Source: Dehalococcoidia bacterium (GTDB taxonomy: Bacteria > Chloroflexota > Dehalococcoidia > GIF9 > AB-539-J10). Taken from it: a stretch of 64,000 nucleotides of DNA. The translations under genes and the position numbers were made by a program. This document shows positions 23,608-32,749 of this stretch, piece after piece (position 1 is the stretch's first letter; each line of letters begins with the position of its first letter). The notes under the pieces are model-generated. The model was not told the DNA's origin, did no database searches, and worked only from the letters and a program-made list of their open reading frames with translations. The DNA lies in contig JAUWQY010000005.1 of assembly GCA_030610855.1 (NCBI GenBank), forward strand, positions 1 to 64,000. The letters run 5' to 3'.

Positions 23608-26600
23608 ATGTTCCGGGAAGTAAGCGCCAGGGTTAACGTCATTCAACTCGAAGAAGACATCCTCCGCTTCTGGAAAGAGCAGCGAATCTTCGAGAAAAGC
23701 ATCGAGATAAGAAAAGGGGGGCCGCTTTATGTCTTCTATGAAGGTCCCCCTGGCGCTAATGGCAGCCCGGGAGTTCATCATGTGCTGGCCCGTCTATACA
23801 AGGATGTTGTCTGCCGGTACTGGACGATGAAGGGATATCATGTGCCACGAAAGGCCGGGTGGGATACCCACGGCCTGCCTGTTGAATTAGACGTAGAAAA
23901 CTCTCTCGCCCTCACCAGTAAGGCTCAAATCGAGGAATATGGGGTGGCTCGATTCAATGACCATTGCCGCAGCACCGCTTTCAAATACATCAAAGAATGG
24001 GAAGCCATGACTGAACGCCTTGGCTACTGGTTAGATATGGAGCATCCTTATGTAACCCTGGACAACAGCTACATCGAATCATGCTGGTGGATAGTGAAAC
24101 AGCTATGGGACAAGGGCCTGGTTTATCAAGGCTACAAAGTAACTCCGCATTGTCCCAGATGCGGGACTTCCCTTAGCTCTCACGAGGTTGCTTTGGGCTA
24201 TGAGGATACGGAAGACCCTTCAGTGTACGTCAAGTTCAGACTCGATGCCAGTTCACTTGAGAGAAGAGCAGAGTGCGAGTCTTCTCTCTTACCTTCTTCC
24301 TTGTTGAGTAAGCCGATATTTCTCCTGGCCTGGACAACAACACCATGGACGCTGCCTGGCAATTCAGCTTTGGCGGTTGCTTCTCATGCTGAGTATAGCG
24401 TACTGGAAGGTGATCAGGATTATCTGATCTTAGCTACGAAGCTTGTGGATAAGATTGGATCTGAGGGATACACCGAGACAGCAATCGTTCAGGGCGAGGC
24501 TCTCGTGGGCCTTGAATATGAACCTCTATTTAATCCTCACAGTTTCGGCGTACAGCGTCTTGATCTGCCAACTCTGTGTGCGGAGGAGACAATAGATAGC
24601 TTGACTTATCCTGTGATCGGTGCAGATTTTGTCTCCCTGGATGAAGGCACCGGTGTAGTTCATATTGCTCCTGCGTTTGGAGAGGTTGACTTTGATATTG
24701 GGATGAGTAGCGGGTTGGATTTCGTTCAACCGGTAGACTTAGAGGGCAGGGTTATCGGTACCTATCGCTTTGCCGGCGAGTTCGTCAAAGATGCTGACCC
24801 GCATGTTCTGGAGGACCTTAAGTCGCGGGGTTTGGTCTACCGAAGCGAAAGAATCACCCATACTTATCCTTTCTGCTGGAGGTGCGAAACACCTCTGCTT
24901 TACTATGCCAAACCGGCTTGGTATATCAGGACCACAGCAGTGAAAGAGAAACTGATCTCGGGTAATTCCGAGATAGATTGGCATCCCGACTATATTAAGC
25001 ATGGTCGGTTTGGCGATTGGCTGGAAAACAACGTTGATTGGGCCTTTTCCCGGGAGAGATACTGGGGAACTCCGCTCAATATCTGGCGGTGTTCCTCATG
25101 TGACAATTGTGAGTGTGTCGATAGTGTGCAGGGATTGAGCTTGCAGCTGAATGTCAGTGGCTTGACGATGCCCCTGGATCTGCATCGCCCCTATGTAGAC
25201 GAGATTACCTTTGCCTGTCGTGAGTGTGGTGGCAAGATGCAACGCGTTCCTGAGGTGATTGATTGTTGGTTTGATTCTGGAGCTATGCCGCTAGCCCAGT
25301 GGCATTATCCGTTTGAAAACGAAGATAGGTTCAAGCAGAATTTTCCCGCCGATTTTATCTGTGAGGCAGTGGACCAGACTCGAGGCTGGTTCTATAGCTT
25401 ACATGCCATATCCACCTTGCTTTTCAGTCGTCCTTGCTTCAGAAATGTCATCTGTTTAGGGCATGTTGTCGATGCTCGAGGTGAAAAGATGAGCAAATCC
25501 AAGGGCAATGTAATCGCGCCATGGGCTGTGCTCAGTAAGCATGGTGCCGATGCCTTGAGGTGGTATATGCTGGTTTCTACAGCAGGGGAAGACACTCATC
25601 GCTTCTCCACCAAGATGCTGGAGGAGACGACACGCAAATTCCTGCTTACTCTGTGGAATACGTATTCCTTCTTTACTCTTTATGCCAATATTGACTTCGG
25701 CAACGAAGTCGACAAAATGGGGCAGTGTTTACTCAATCCTCATTTGTCGGAAGGCGACAGGACCGAGCTGGACCAGTGGATTATCTCAGAACTTAATCGG
25801 CTGGTGGGCGAGGTTTCCAAATCCATGGATAGCTATAATCCCACTGTTGCGACACGTAGAATTGAGGGATTCGTCGACATTCTCTCTAACTGGTATGTCA
25901 GGAGAAACCGCCGCCGCTTCTGGAAAGGCGAGAACGACGCCGATAAGCTGGCCGCGTACAGCACGCTGTACCAGTGCCTAGTAACTCTGTCCCGGTTGTT
26001 ATCTCCCTTTGTGCCATTTATGGCTGAGGAGCTCTACCAGAATTTGACTCGCTCTGTTAATCCCGGCGCTAGGGAGAGCGTTCATCTGACTGATTTTCCC
26101 GTAGCCGATGAGGCTAAGATCGATGACAGGCTGAACAGCGACGTTGGGCTAGCCATGAGAATATCCAGCTTGGGCAGGGCGGCCAGGGCTAAGGTAGGGA
26201 TCAAAGTGCGCCAGCCACTGGGGAAAGCTGTGGTCATGGTAGAGGCTGAAGCGGAGAAAAGAGCTTTAGAGCGACTAGCGGCGGAGGTAATAGAGGAGAT
26301 AAATGTCAAGCAGTTCGTCGTACTGAGGGCGGAAGAGAAACGAGGCGAATTCCCTTCAAACATGCCGGATTACAGTCTGGCCAACGATGCCAGGTATTGG
26401 GTAGCCATAAGCACCGAGTTGACTCCTGAGTTGATTGCCGAAGGAGTAAGCAGAGAGCTTGTGCGTCATCTTCAGAATATGCGGCGCAACGCCAGGTTTG
26501 ATATCACGGACCAGATTGTCACCTATTATCAGACGGAAGGGCCGTTGCTGAGACAGGTGATGGACGCTTTTGGTGGCTATATCAAACAGGAAACCCTGTC

Positions 26601-26706
26601 TCATGAACTCATCGATAGTCTGCCTCCTGACGGAGCTTATGTGGAAAAGCATCGCGTCTTGAATGCCGAGGTTTCCTTGGCCATCAGGCGGACAAATCCT
26701 AGATGA
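23608..26706 (+). CDS. ileS: Isoleucyl-tRNA synthetase (long, ileS2-like)
   Basis: 1032 residues, class Ia. The HIGH-equivalent is GPPGANGSPGVHHVLARLYK, followed by RKAGWDTHGLPVE; the editing CP1 domain contains WTTTPWTLPGNSALAV and DEGTGVVHIAPAFGEVDF; the catalytic KMSKS loop is GEKMSKSKGN. The C-terminal anticodon domain starts near 690. Motif style and length fit the eukaryote-like type 2 IleRS, a class often less sensitive to mupirocin; that trait is an inference. It is the last gene of the operon that begins at rpsF. Confidence 0.95.
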   Translation: MFREVSARVNVIQLEEDILRFWKEQRIFEKSIEIRKGGPLYVFYEGPPGANGSPGVHHVLARLYKDVVCRYWTMKGYHVPRKAGWDTHGLPVELDVENSLALTSKAQIEEYGVARFNDHCRSTAFKYIKEWEAMTERLGYWLDMEHPYVTLDNSYIESCWWIVKQLWDKGLVYQGYKVTPHCPRCGTSLSSHEVALGYEDTEDPSVYVKFRLDASSLERRAECESSLLPSSLLSKPIFLLAWTTTPWTLPGNSALAVASHAEYSVLEGDQDYLILATKLVDKIGSEGYTETAIVQGEALVGLEYEPLFNPHSFGVQRLDLPTLCAEETIDSLTYPVIGADFVSLDEGTGVVHIAPAFGEVDFDIGMSSGLDFVQPVDLEGRVIGTYRFAGEFVKDADPHVLEDLKSRGLVYRSERITHTYPFCWRCETPLLYYAKPAWYIRTTAVKEKLISGNSEIDWHPDYIKHGRFGDWLENNVDWAFSRERYWGTPLNIWRCSSCDNCECVDSVQGLSLQLNVSGLTMPLDLHRPYVDEITFACRECGGKMQRVPEVIDCWFDSGAMPLAQWHYPFENEDRFKQNFPADFICEAVDQTRGWFYSLHAISTLLFSRPCFRNVICLGHVVDARGEKMSKSKGNVIAPWAVLSKHGADALRWYMLVSTAGEDTHRFSTKMLEETTRKFLLTLWNTYSFFTLYANIDFGNEVDKMGQCLLNPHLSEGDRTELDQWIISELNRLVGEVSKSMDSYNPTVATRRIEGFVDILSNWYVRRNRRRFWKGENDADKLAAYSTLYQCLVTLSRLLSPFVPFMAEELYQNLTRSVNPGARESVHLTDFPVADEAKIDDRLNSDVGLAMRISSLGRAARAKVGIKVRQPLGKAVVMVEAEAEKRALERLAAEVIEEINVKQFVVLRAEEKRGEFPSNMPDYSLANDARYWVAISTELTPELIAEGVSRELVRHLQNMRRNARFDITDQIVTYYQTEGPLLRQVMDAFGGYIKQETLSHELIDSLPPDGAYVEKHRVLNAEVSLAIRRTNPR

Positions 26707-26860
26707 AATCGGTGCGGATTGCCCGCTGTGAATCAGTGAATAATGGCGACAATTCCGCCTGAGCACATGGCTATTGGCATTCACTTATTGTCCGATGGGC
26801 TACAGACATTCTCCGGCATTCCGGGTCTAGCGCGCGGGTTTTGAAGGGAGAGAGGCCGTC

Positions 26861-27970
26861 CTAGGGAGCAGGGCGTTCTATCAGTCGCACTGAGGTCGTT
26901 CTAGTATCTTCACCCCTAACGAAGACTACCTCTACCTCTTCGCCGATTCCGCTCTTTCGAATGGCTCTAACAAGGTCAGCAACGTCACCTACTTCCTGGC
27001 CTCCGAAGCTGATGATGATGTCGTCCTTTCTTAGTCCGGCAGCATCGGCCGGGCTGTCAGCAACCAGTTCCACAATAAGCGCTCCCCTGTTTACAGCCAG
27101 ATTTTTCGCCGCAGCCAACGAGGGATCCACGGTATACAATCCCACTCCCAGCCAGGGGTATGTCACGTGACCATGACGAATCAGATCCGGGATGATGAGC
27201 TTAGCCTCATCGCTGCTTATGGCAAAGCCCATGCCTTCCACTCCATGGGCCACTATCTTGATGCTGGTAATGCCTATCACCTCACCGGTCATGTTCACCA
27301 GTGGCCCGCCGCTATTGCCGGGATTGATGGCTGCCGTGGTTTGAATCAAGCCGTAAAGGACGTTCCCCTCGACATTCATTGTCACGGTCAGACGACTGAC
27401 TATGCCCTCAGTCGCCACAATTCCTTCTCCCAGAGCATTGCCGATAGCTATTACCCATTCACCGAGAGCTAGCGAGCTTGAGTCGCCCCAATAAGCATAA
27501 GGCATATCTGTGGCTTCTATCTTTATCACGGCCAGGTCAGAGAGCGGATCGGTGCCTACTATGTTCGCGGCGAAAGTCCTTCCATCATCCAACTCCACGT
27601 AAATGCTCTGGGCATTTTCAACTACATGGCTGTTCGTGATGATGTATCCCTTGTCGTCGATGATTATGCCGGACCCGGCAGCACGTTCCATCCGTTCCGT
27701 ATACCAGCCAAAGAAGCCAGAAGATACGACCGTCTCCGTAGTCACAGAAACTACCGACGGCATTGCCCTGGCGATTACCGGGGGAAAATCAGGCAAGCGA
27801 CTTGCCGGCTCGCTCTCTGGGAACGTCCAATCGCGGTCGGTGTGCGGAGTAGAGCTGTTGAGCTGGGGCGGACTGATCCCCGGTGAAAGAGACGCAGCCC
27901 AAATACTGATACTTAACGTCAGCGTTACCAGTATTACGGCAGCCAGAATATGTTTGCTCTTGTCAGACAT
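26861..27970 (-). CDS. htrA: HtrA/DegP-type trypsin-like protease with PDZ domain
   Basis: 369 residues. An N-terminal membrane anchor (about 8-28, ILAAVILVTLTLSISIWAAS) places the rest outside the membrane. Protease domain: catalytic His in YIITNSHVVENA, Asp in DPLSDLAVIKI, Ser in AAINPGNSGGPLVN. One PDZ domain at the end (about 280-365; AGLRKDDIIISFGGQEV). It degrades or refolds damaged extracytoplasmic proteins. Start ATG 27970, with an extended -10 box 14 bases upstream. Confidence 0.94.
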   Translation of the reverse strand: MSDKSKHILAAVILVTLTLSISIWAASLSPGISPPQLNSSTPHTDRDWTFPESEPASRLPDFPPVIARAMPSVVSVTTETVVSSGFFGWYTERMERAAGSGIIIDDKGYIITNSHVVENAQSIYVELDDGRTFAANIVGTDPLSDLAVIKIEATDMPYAYWGDSSSLALGEWVIAIGNALGEGIVATEGIVSRLTVTMNVEGNVLYGLIQTTAAINPGNSGGPLVNMTGEVIGITSIKIVAHGVEGMGFAISSDEAKLIIPDLIRHGHVTYPWLGVGLYTVDPSLAAAKNLAVNRGALIVELVADSPADAAGLRKDDIIISFGGQEVGDVADLVRAIRKSGIGEEVEVVFVRGEDTRTTSVRLIERPAP

Positions 27971-27984
27971 CTTTCGCTACGGTC

Positions 27985-27993
27985 ATTATATCA
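27985..27993 (-). promoter_or_regulatory. Extended -10 promoter of htrA
   Basis: Minus strand TGATATAAT, 14 bases before the ATG; the expected leader is about 7 bases (GCGAAAG). Confidence 0.65.
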
Positions 27994-28102
27994 TTGCTAC
28001 CTCTTCTTTTGGCAAGAGATACGTGCCCGGATTCAGGACAGAGCACGTCGAATCATGTGCAGAGTGTGCCTCAAAGATTGTTATCAGGTTCTGCGAATGG
28101 AC

Positions 28103-28132
28103 TTGACAATCTCAAGTCTGACTTTCTATAAT
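28103..28132 (+). promoter_or_regulatory. Promoter of pyrG
   Basis: TTGACA (28103-28108), 18 bases, TATAAT (28127-28132). The leader to the GTG start is about 70 bases and begins near GAAAGGGAA; no terminator hairpin is seen in it. Confidence 0.75.
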
Positions 28133-28210
28133 GAAAGGGAATTCGGGTTTGCCTCGCATTCCAAGGTCAGTCTGCAGAATTTGGCTTTCTTCATACTCTT
28201 GTAATGAGCA

Positions 28211-29845
28211 GTGAGTAAATATATTTTCATCACTGGCGGCGTACTTAGTTCTGTAGGTAAAGGAATCTCAGTAGCCTCGATTGGCAGGATATTGAAGAGC
28301 CGCGGTATATCCGTCGCCGTGCAGAAACTTGATCCTTATCTGAATGTCGACCCAGGAACGATGTCCCCTTACCAGCACGGTGAAGTGTTTGTTACTAAAG
28401 ACGGCGCCGAGACCGATTTGGATTTGGGACATTATGAGAGATTTATCGGAATAGAACTCACCCAAGCTTCCAACGCCACGTCAGGTCAAGTCTATTCTTC
28501 AGTCCTCGCTCAGGAGAGGCGAGGGGATTTTCTGGGAGGCACGATCCAGGTGGTCCCTCACCTAACCAATGAAATCAAGAGGCGGATACGGGAGGTGGCT
28601 GAAATGTCCCGGGCTGAGTTGATGCTTGTTGAAGTGGGCGGTACTGTGGGAGATATTGAAGGACAACCTTTCCTTGAATCCATAAGGCAAATGAGAAAGG
28701 ATGAGGGCAGGGATAACGTACTATACATTCATGTCACGTTTCTGCCATACGTCGCTGCCACGGATGAGTTGAAGACGAAACCCACTCAACACAGCGTCAA
28801 CGAGTTGAGGCGAATCGGTATTCAGCCCGATGTTATACTGGCTCGCAGCGATAAGCAGATATCTGAAGGAACCAAGGATAAGATAGCGCTATTCTGCGAT
28901 GTAGATAGAGAGGCGGTTATCTCTCTGGTTACGAGCGAGACCATTTACGAGGTGCCCCTGGTGCTTGAGGACGCTGGATTGGGAGAGATCATAGTGCGCC
29001 GATTGGGATTGAGGACCGACAAGGGCGACTTAGAAGAATGGCGAGAAATGGTAGCCAGGCTGAAGGCTCCTAAGGAGCCTGTGGTTATTGGGTTGATAGG
29101 CAAATACGTAGGACTTCGAGATGCTTATTACTCTGTGCGCGAAGCACTACGCCATGCCGCACTGGCCCACAATCGTGAGGTGAGAATAGAGTGGCTGGAT
29201 TCAGAGGAACTGGATGGCATGACCAATGATAAGCTCGGGCATGTTCAGGGGATAATTGTTCCTGGTGGCTTTGGTTGCCGAGGAATCGAAGGCATGATAA
29301 AAGCTGCGAGATTCGCCAGAGAAAGAGAAATCCCTTATCTGGGCTTATGCCTGGGGATGCAAATCATGGTCATCGAATTCGGTCGTCATGTTTTCGGCAC
29401 CGAGAACGTGAATTCCACGGAGTTTGATGCTGGCAGTGCTTATCCTGTGATCGACCTTGCCCTTGATCAGCGCGGCATGGAGCAAAAAGGAGGTACCATG
29501 AGGCTGGGGACCTATCCCTGTCATCTGGTAGCAGGAACAACAGCTGCCCGTATCTATGGCAGCGAAATAGCCTGCGAAAGGCATCGGCACCGGTACGAAT
29601 TCAACAATCGGTTCCGTCAGCCGTTGGAGGAGGCTGGTCTTGTTGCCTCCGGACTATCCCCGGACGGCAGGCTGGTGGAGATTACTGAGTTGCGAAATCA
29701 TCCCTGGATGGTTGCCTGTCAGTTTCACCCCGAGTTCAGATCTCGCCCCGATTCGCCCCACCCGTTATTTCTGGGCTTCATCGGGGCGGCCACGAAGACG
29801 CTTGCTGAAGGTGCACAGACGAGCTTGCCGCTCAACGGAGAGTAA
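28211..29845 (+). CDS. pyrG: CTP synthase
   Basis: Makes CTP from UTP, ATP and glutamine; 544 residues. The synthase domain (1-265) starts KYIFITGGVLSSVGKGISVA and has VQKLDPYLNVDPGTMSPYQH. The glutamine amidotransferase domain (from about 290) carries the oxyanion/nucleophile motif YLGLCLGMQIM with catalytic Cys, and the His-Glu pair in CQFHPEFRSRP. Start GTG at 28211; the ATG at 28204 is out of frame. The stop lies one base before the transaldolase ATG, so the two are probably cotranscribed. Confidence 0.97.
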   Translation: MSKYIFITGGVLSSVGKGISVASIGRILKSRGISVAVQKLDPYLNVDPGTMSPYQHGEVFVTKDGAETDLDLGHYERFIGIELTQASNATSGQVYSSVLAQERRGDFLGGTIQVVPHLTNEIKRRIREVAEMSRAELMLVEVGGTVGDIEGQPFLESIRQMRKDEGRDNVLYIHVTFLPYVAATDELKTKPTQHSVNELRRIGIQPDVILARSDKQISEGTKDKIALFCDVDREAVISLVTSETIYEVPLVLEDAGLGEIIVRRLGLRTDKGDLEEWREMVARLKAPKEPVVIGLIGKYVGLRDAYYSVREALRHAALAHNREVRIEWLDSEELDGMTNDKLGHVQGIIVPGGFGCRGIEGMIKAARFAREREIPYLGLCLGMQIMVIEFGRHVFGTENVNSTEFDAGSAYPVIDLALDQRGMEQKGGTMRLGTYPCHLVAGTTAARIYGSEIACERHRHRYEFNNRFRQPLEEAGLVASGLSPDGRLVEITELRNHPWMVACQFHPEFRSRPDSPHPLFLGFIGAATKTLAEGAQTSLPLNGE

Positions 29846-29846
29846 G

Positions 29847-30503
29847 ATGAAGATATTCTTAGATACCGCCAACATTGAGCAAATCCGCCATGGTGTGAGA
29901 CTGGGGGTGGTTACAGGAGTGACTACCAATCCCACCATTCTATCGAGAGAAGGCAAGGTTGATCACCAGAAGCGTGTCAAAGAGATCTGCTCCATTGTCC
30001 CTGGCCCGGTGTCTACCGAAGTATTGAGCCAGGATAGCAAGGGAATGGTAGCAGAAGCCAGAGAGATAGCTAGATGGGCGGAGAACATCGTGGTCAAGAT
30101 ACCTGCTAGCCTTGAAGGGGTGGAAGCTACGTCGGTGTTGGCAGGTGAAAACATAAAGGTGAATTTCACTTTGTGCTTCACCTTGAACCAGGCTGTGCTG
30201 GGAGCAGCAGCAGGAGCCGCCTTCATAAGCCCGTTTGTAGGCAGATTAGATGACATCGGCGAAGACGGTATGGAGGTGGTGGCTGATATTGTGGAATATC
30301 TAGACTACTACCGATTGCCCGCTCAAGTCATCGCCGCCAGTATCAGACATTCTCAACATTGCTTAATGGCAGCCAGGGTTGGTGCACATATTGCCACAGT
30401 GCCCTATGAGGTGTTACTGGGGATGATGCGACACCCTCTGACGGATAGCGGCATTAGGCGCTTCCAGGACGACTGGAAGAGGATGATGGCGACAGAGGGA
30501 TGA
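29847..30503 (+). CDS. Small transaldolase / fructose-6-phosphate aldolase family
   Basis: 218-residue single-domain TIM barrel of the TalC/FSA group. MKIFLDTANIEQIRHG and GVTTNPTILSREG open the protein; Schiff-base lysine in NIVVKIPASLEGVEA; NFTLCFTLNQAVLGAAAGA and FVGRLDDIGEDG are family motifs. Transfers dihydroxyacetone units between sugar phosphates in the non-oxidative pentose phosphate pathway, or acts as an aldolase; sequence alone does not decide. Start is the ATG at 29847, one base after pyrG, with GGAGAG upstream; the longer frame from 29640 lies within pyrG and is not real. Confidence 0.92.
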   Translation: MKIFLDTANIEQIRHGVRLGVVTGVTTNPTILSREGKVDHQKRVKEICSIVPGPVSTEVLSQDSKGMVAEAREIARWAENIVVKIPASLEGVEATSVLAGENIKVNFTLCFTLNQAVLGAAAGAAFISPFVGRLDDIGEDGMEVVADIVEYLDYYRLPAQVIAASIRHSQHCLMAARVGAHIATVPYEVLLGMMRHPLTDSGIRRFQDDWKRMMATEG

Positions 30504-30571
30504 TTGCAGGAACTCCGCAAACGACAGATGCGGACAATACGAAAAGCGAAGGTATATAGAAAGAGGTTACT

Positions 30572-31837
30572 ATGTCAAGCATGGCAGAACTAGAAGGCAA
30601 GAATCGGGATGAACTGGAGGCGATAGCTAGGGAGTCTGGCATCATTGGCTACTCTGCTCTGAAGAAGGCCGAGCTTGTCCAGCGTATCCTGCAAGCGGAA
30701 GCTCAGGAGCAGGGAAATGTGTTCATAACAGGCATCCTGGAGATTATCAGCGAGGGCTACGGATTCCTACGACAGGAAACTTTCCGGCGGGGTGCTAATG
30801 ATGTCTACGTGTCGAATTCCCAGATCCGCCGTTTCAACCTGAGAGACGGCGATGCTGTGTTTGGCCAGGCTCGGCCGCCCAAAGAAGGCGAGAAATACTA
30901 CGGCTTACTTCGAGTGGAGAGCATCAACGGGCTTGACCCTGAACTGGGAAGAACGCGCCGCAATTTCGCTTCGTTAACGCCCATCTTCCCTAACAAACTG
31001 ATTAACCTGGAAACAACATCAAATGATTTATCTACGCGTCTGATTAACCTGGTGACGCCTATAGGCCGAGGGCAAAGAGGGCTTATTGTATCACCGCCCA
31101 AGGCAGGCAAGACTGTGCTTCTTCAGACAATTGCTAATGCCATATCTACCAACTACGATGATATTCACCTTATGGTCTGCCTGATTGGAGAAAGGCCGGA
31201 AGAGGTCACTGATATGAAGAGATCAGTTAAGGCGGAGGTTGTCGCTGCCACATTCGATGAGCCGGTGGAGAGCCAGACTCGAGTAGCAGAACTGGCATTA
31301 GAGAGAGCCAAGAGGCTGCTAGAAATGGGCAAGGATGTGGTCATACTACTTGATGGCATTACCAGGCTGACAAGAGCCTATAACCTAGCCTTGCCCCCCA
31401 GCGGGCGCACTTTATCCGGTGGTCTAGATTCAACTGCCTTGCATCCGCCGAAGCGCTTCTTCGGCACTGCCCGCAACACCGAGGAGGGCGGGAGCATAAC
31501 TATCATTGCTACTTGCCTTGTAGATACCGGCAGCCGGATGGACGAGCTCATATATGAAGAGTTCAAGGGAACAGGCAACATGGAGCTGCACCTGGATAGA
31601 AAACTGGCTGAGAGGAGAATCTTCCCGGCTATAAACATTATGCCTAGCAGCACAAGGAGGGAGGAGCTTTTGCTGGATGAAAACACCTTGAAACAAGTAT
31701 GGCTGCTTAGGCGGGTAATCGGTATGATAGATAGCGATTCCCATAACCACGGCGAAGCCACACAAAGGATACTGGAACGGTTAGCCAAGACGAAGAACAA
31801 CGCTGAATTCTTGGCCACTCTGTCGAAAGATATCTAG
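30572..31837 (+). CDS. rho: Transcription termination factor Rho
   Basis: Hexameric RNA helicase, 421 residues. N-terminal helical domain (about 1-45, LEAIARESGIIGYSALKKAE), RNA-binding CSD (about 50-125, TGILEIISEGYGFLRQE and NDVYVSNSQIRRFNLRDGD), then the ATPase with Walker A VSPPKAGKTVLLQTIA, Walker B VVILLDGITRL, Q loop near LPPSGRTLSGGLD and R loop EEGGSITIIAT. A compact Rho without a long N-terminal insert. Start ATG 30572 with AAGAGG upstream. Confidence 0.96.
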   Translation: MSSMAELEGKNRDELEAIARESGIIGYSALKKAELVQRILQAEAQEQGNVFITGILEIISEGYGFLRQETFRRGANDVYVSNSQIRRFNLRDGDAVFGQARPPKEGEKYYGLLRVESINGLDPELGRTRRNFASLTPIFPNKLINLETTSNDLSTRLINLVTPIGRGQRGLIVSPPKAGKTVLLQTIANAISTNYDDIHLMVCLIGERPEEVTDMKRSVKAEVVAATFDEPVESQTRVAELALERAKRLLEMGKDVVILLDGITRLTRAYNLALPPSGRTLSGGLDSTALHPPKRFFGTARNTEEGGSITIIATCLVDTGSRMDELIYEEFKGTGNMELHLDRKLAERRIFPAINIMPSSTRREELLLDENTLKQVWLLRRVIGMIDSDSHNHGEATQRILERLAKTKNNAEFLATLSKDI

Positions 31838-31860
31838 GGAGTATTCTTGTCCTGGGTGCG

Positions 31861-32049
31861 ATGCCGAAAGAAGTGACCAAGCGAAGCAACCCCAGTTGGA
31901 TAGACAGATTCAGACTGAGGATAAGAAGAACCCTCGGCATGACTGTTTTTCTCTGTGACAGTTGTAAATGGAACTGGAGGACGGCTTGTCATCGCCCTGA
32001 GCGCCCTAACGCCACATGGTGTCCTGATTACACGAAGAAGGGGAGATAG
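31861..32049 (+). CDS. Small Cys-rich protein, putative zinc knuckle
   Basis: 62 residues just downstream of rho. A basic N-terminal half is followed by FLCDSCKWNWRTACHRPERP and NATWCPDY: Cys at 32, 35, 43 and 54 with a His at 44 could bind one zinc. rpmE (L31) often follows rho, but this is not L31. The composition and ordered Cys pattern argue that it is a real gene. Function unknown; nucleic acid or protein binding is a fair guess. Confidence 0.55.
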   Translation: MPKEVTKRSNPSWIDRFRLRIRRTLGMTVFLCDSCKWNWRTACHRPERPNATWCPDYTKKGR

Positions 32050-32344
32050 CCGGATTCCTGGTTGATGCGGGCGGATGCCGGGTCGGACCTCTTCGCTGTA
32101 ACCATATTGAAGAAACACAGAATCCTGCCAGCACTTGTGATGGGGACTACCTGTTGCGTAGGAGGGAGATTTGGGGAGGTGACGTGGCGAACCAAAACAA
32201 GTGTGAGTTAGAGCGATGATGGTGTCGAGAGAGTTACCGGGCTGGGGGACGAAGTGTGGAGTAACGAAACCAGGATAGTGCAGCATTTTTGAGCGGTCGG
32301 CGTTGATAAAACAAGAAGAACCGCGAACATGCGAACCGGATGCC
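32050..32344. other. Intergenic stretch without a recognised feature
   Basis: No ORF with recognisable content, no tRNA and no terminator with a U-run that I can support. It ends at the promoter of the following small gene. Confidence 0.5.
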
Positions 32345-32372
32345 TTGACATTTCGGACGGGCAATGTATAAT
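32345..32372 (+). promoter_or_regulatory. Promoter before the small membrane ORF and rnf operon
   Basis: TTGACA (32345-32350), 16 bases, TATAAT (32367-32372). Predicted start falls at or beside the GTG at 32378, so the first cistron would be leaderless. It may also drive rnfCDGEAB. Confidence 0.7.
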
Positions 32373-32377
32373 CATGC

Positions 32378-32644
32378 GTGCACGTGGAGACCACGGGAAA
32401 ATCAGATCGCTACATCAATGTGGCCAGCTCTGAACCAGAATCCACTTCGTGTGAACAACTGTCTCACCGGCAAAGTATGAGCTTCCTGATTACGGCGACG
32501 GTCGCTTATCTCGTTTGTCCCATTATCACTGATGGCAGCGATGCTGCCCCCTTGTGGATCACCCCCGAACTTGCCGATGGGGCTGTGTTGGCCGTGGCGA
32601 TCGGTGCCTTGCTCAGGAGCCAGTACATTGGCAAAGCAGGGTAG
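32378..32644 (+). CDS. Small putative membrane protein upstream of rnf
   Basis: 88 residues from a GTG located five bases after a consensus -10 box. A polar N-terminus is followed by SMSFLITATVAYLVCPIITD and a second moderately hydrophobic stretch (LADGAVLAVAIGALL), suggesting one or two membrane helices. An internal ATG at 32477 would give only the hydrophobic half. I recognise no family. The gene lies 105 bases before rnfC, on the same strand and with no other promoter seen, so it may be part of the Rnf transcription unit. Confidence 0.45.
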   Translation: MHVETTGKSDRYINVASSEPESTSCEQLSHRQSMSFLITATVAYLVCPIITDGSDAAPLWITPELADGAVLAVAIGALLRSQYIGKAG

Positions 32645-32749
32645 ACGAGATGATGGCGCCGATCGGTTGGCATAAGATAGCTGCAGATACTGACAGGATA
32701 GCACACCGCTCCTCCAGATTAGCCAGACATCTGAGTGAAGGGTAGTTAG

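Noticed and set aside
28133-28210. pyrG leader as a CTP-sensing reiterative-transcription attenuator
   Set aside because: The known mechanism needs a GGGC-type start and a terminator hairpin; neither is seen.
29640-29846. N-terminal extension of the transaldolase
   Set aside because: It lies within pyrG in another frame; the family starts at the ATG at 29847.
32554-32745. 63-codon ORF ending just before rnfC
   Set aside because: Overlaps the small membrane ORF in another frame; the last 31 codons from ATG 32650 could be read alone, but nothing supports it.
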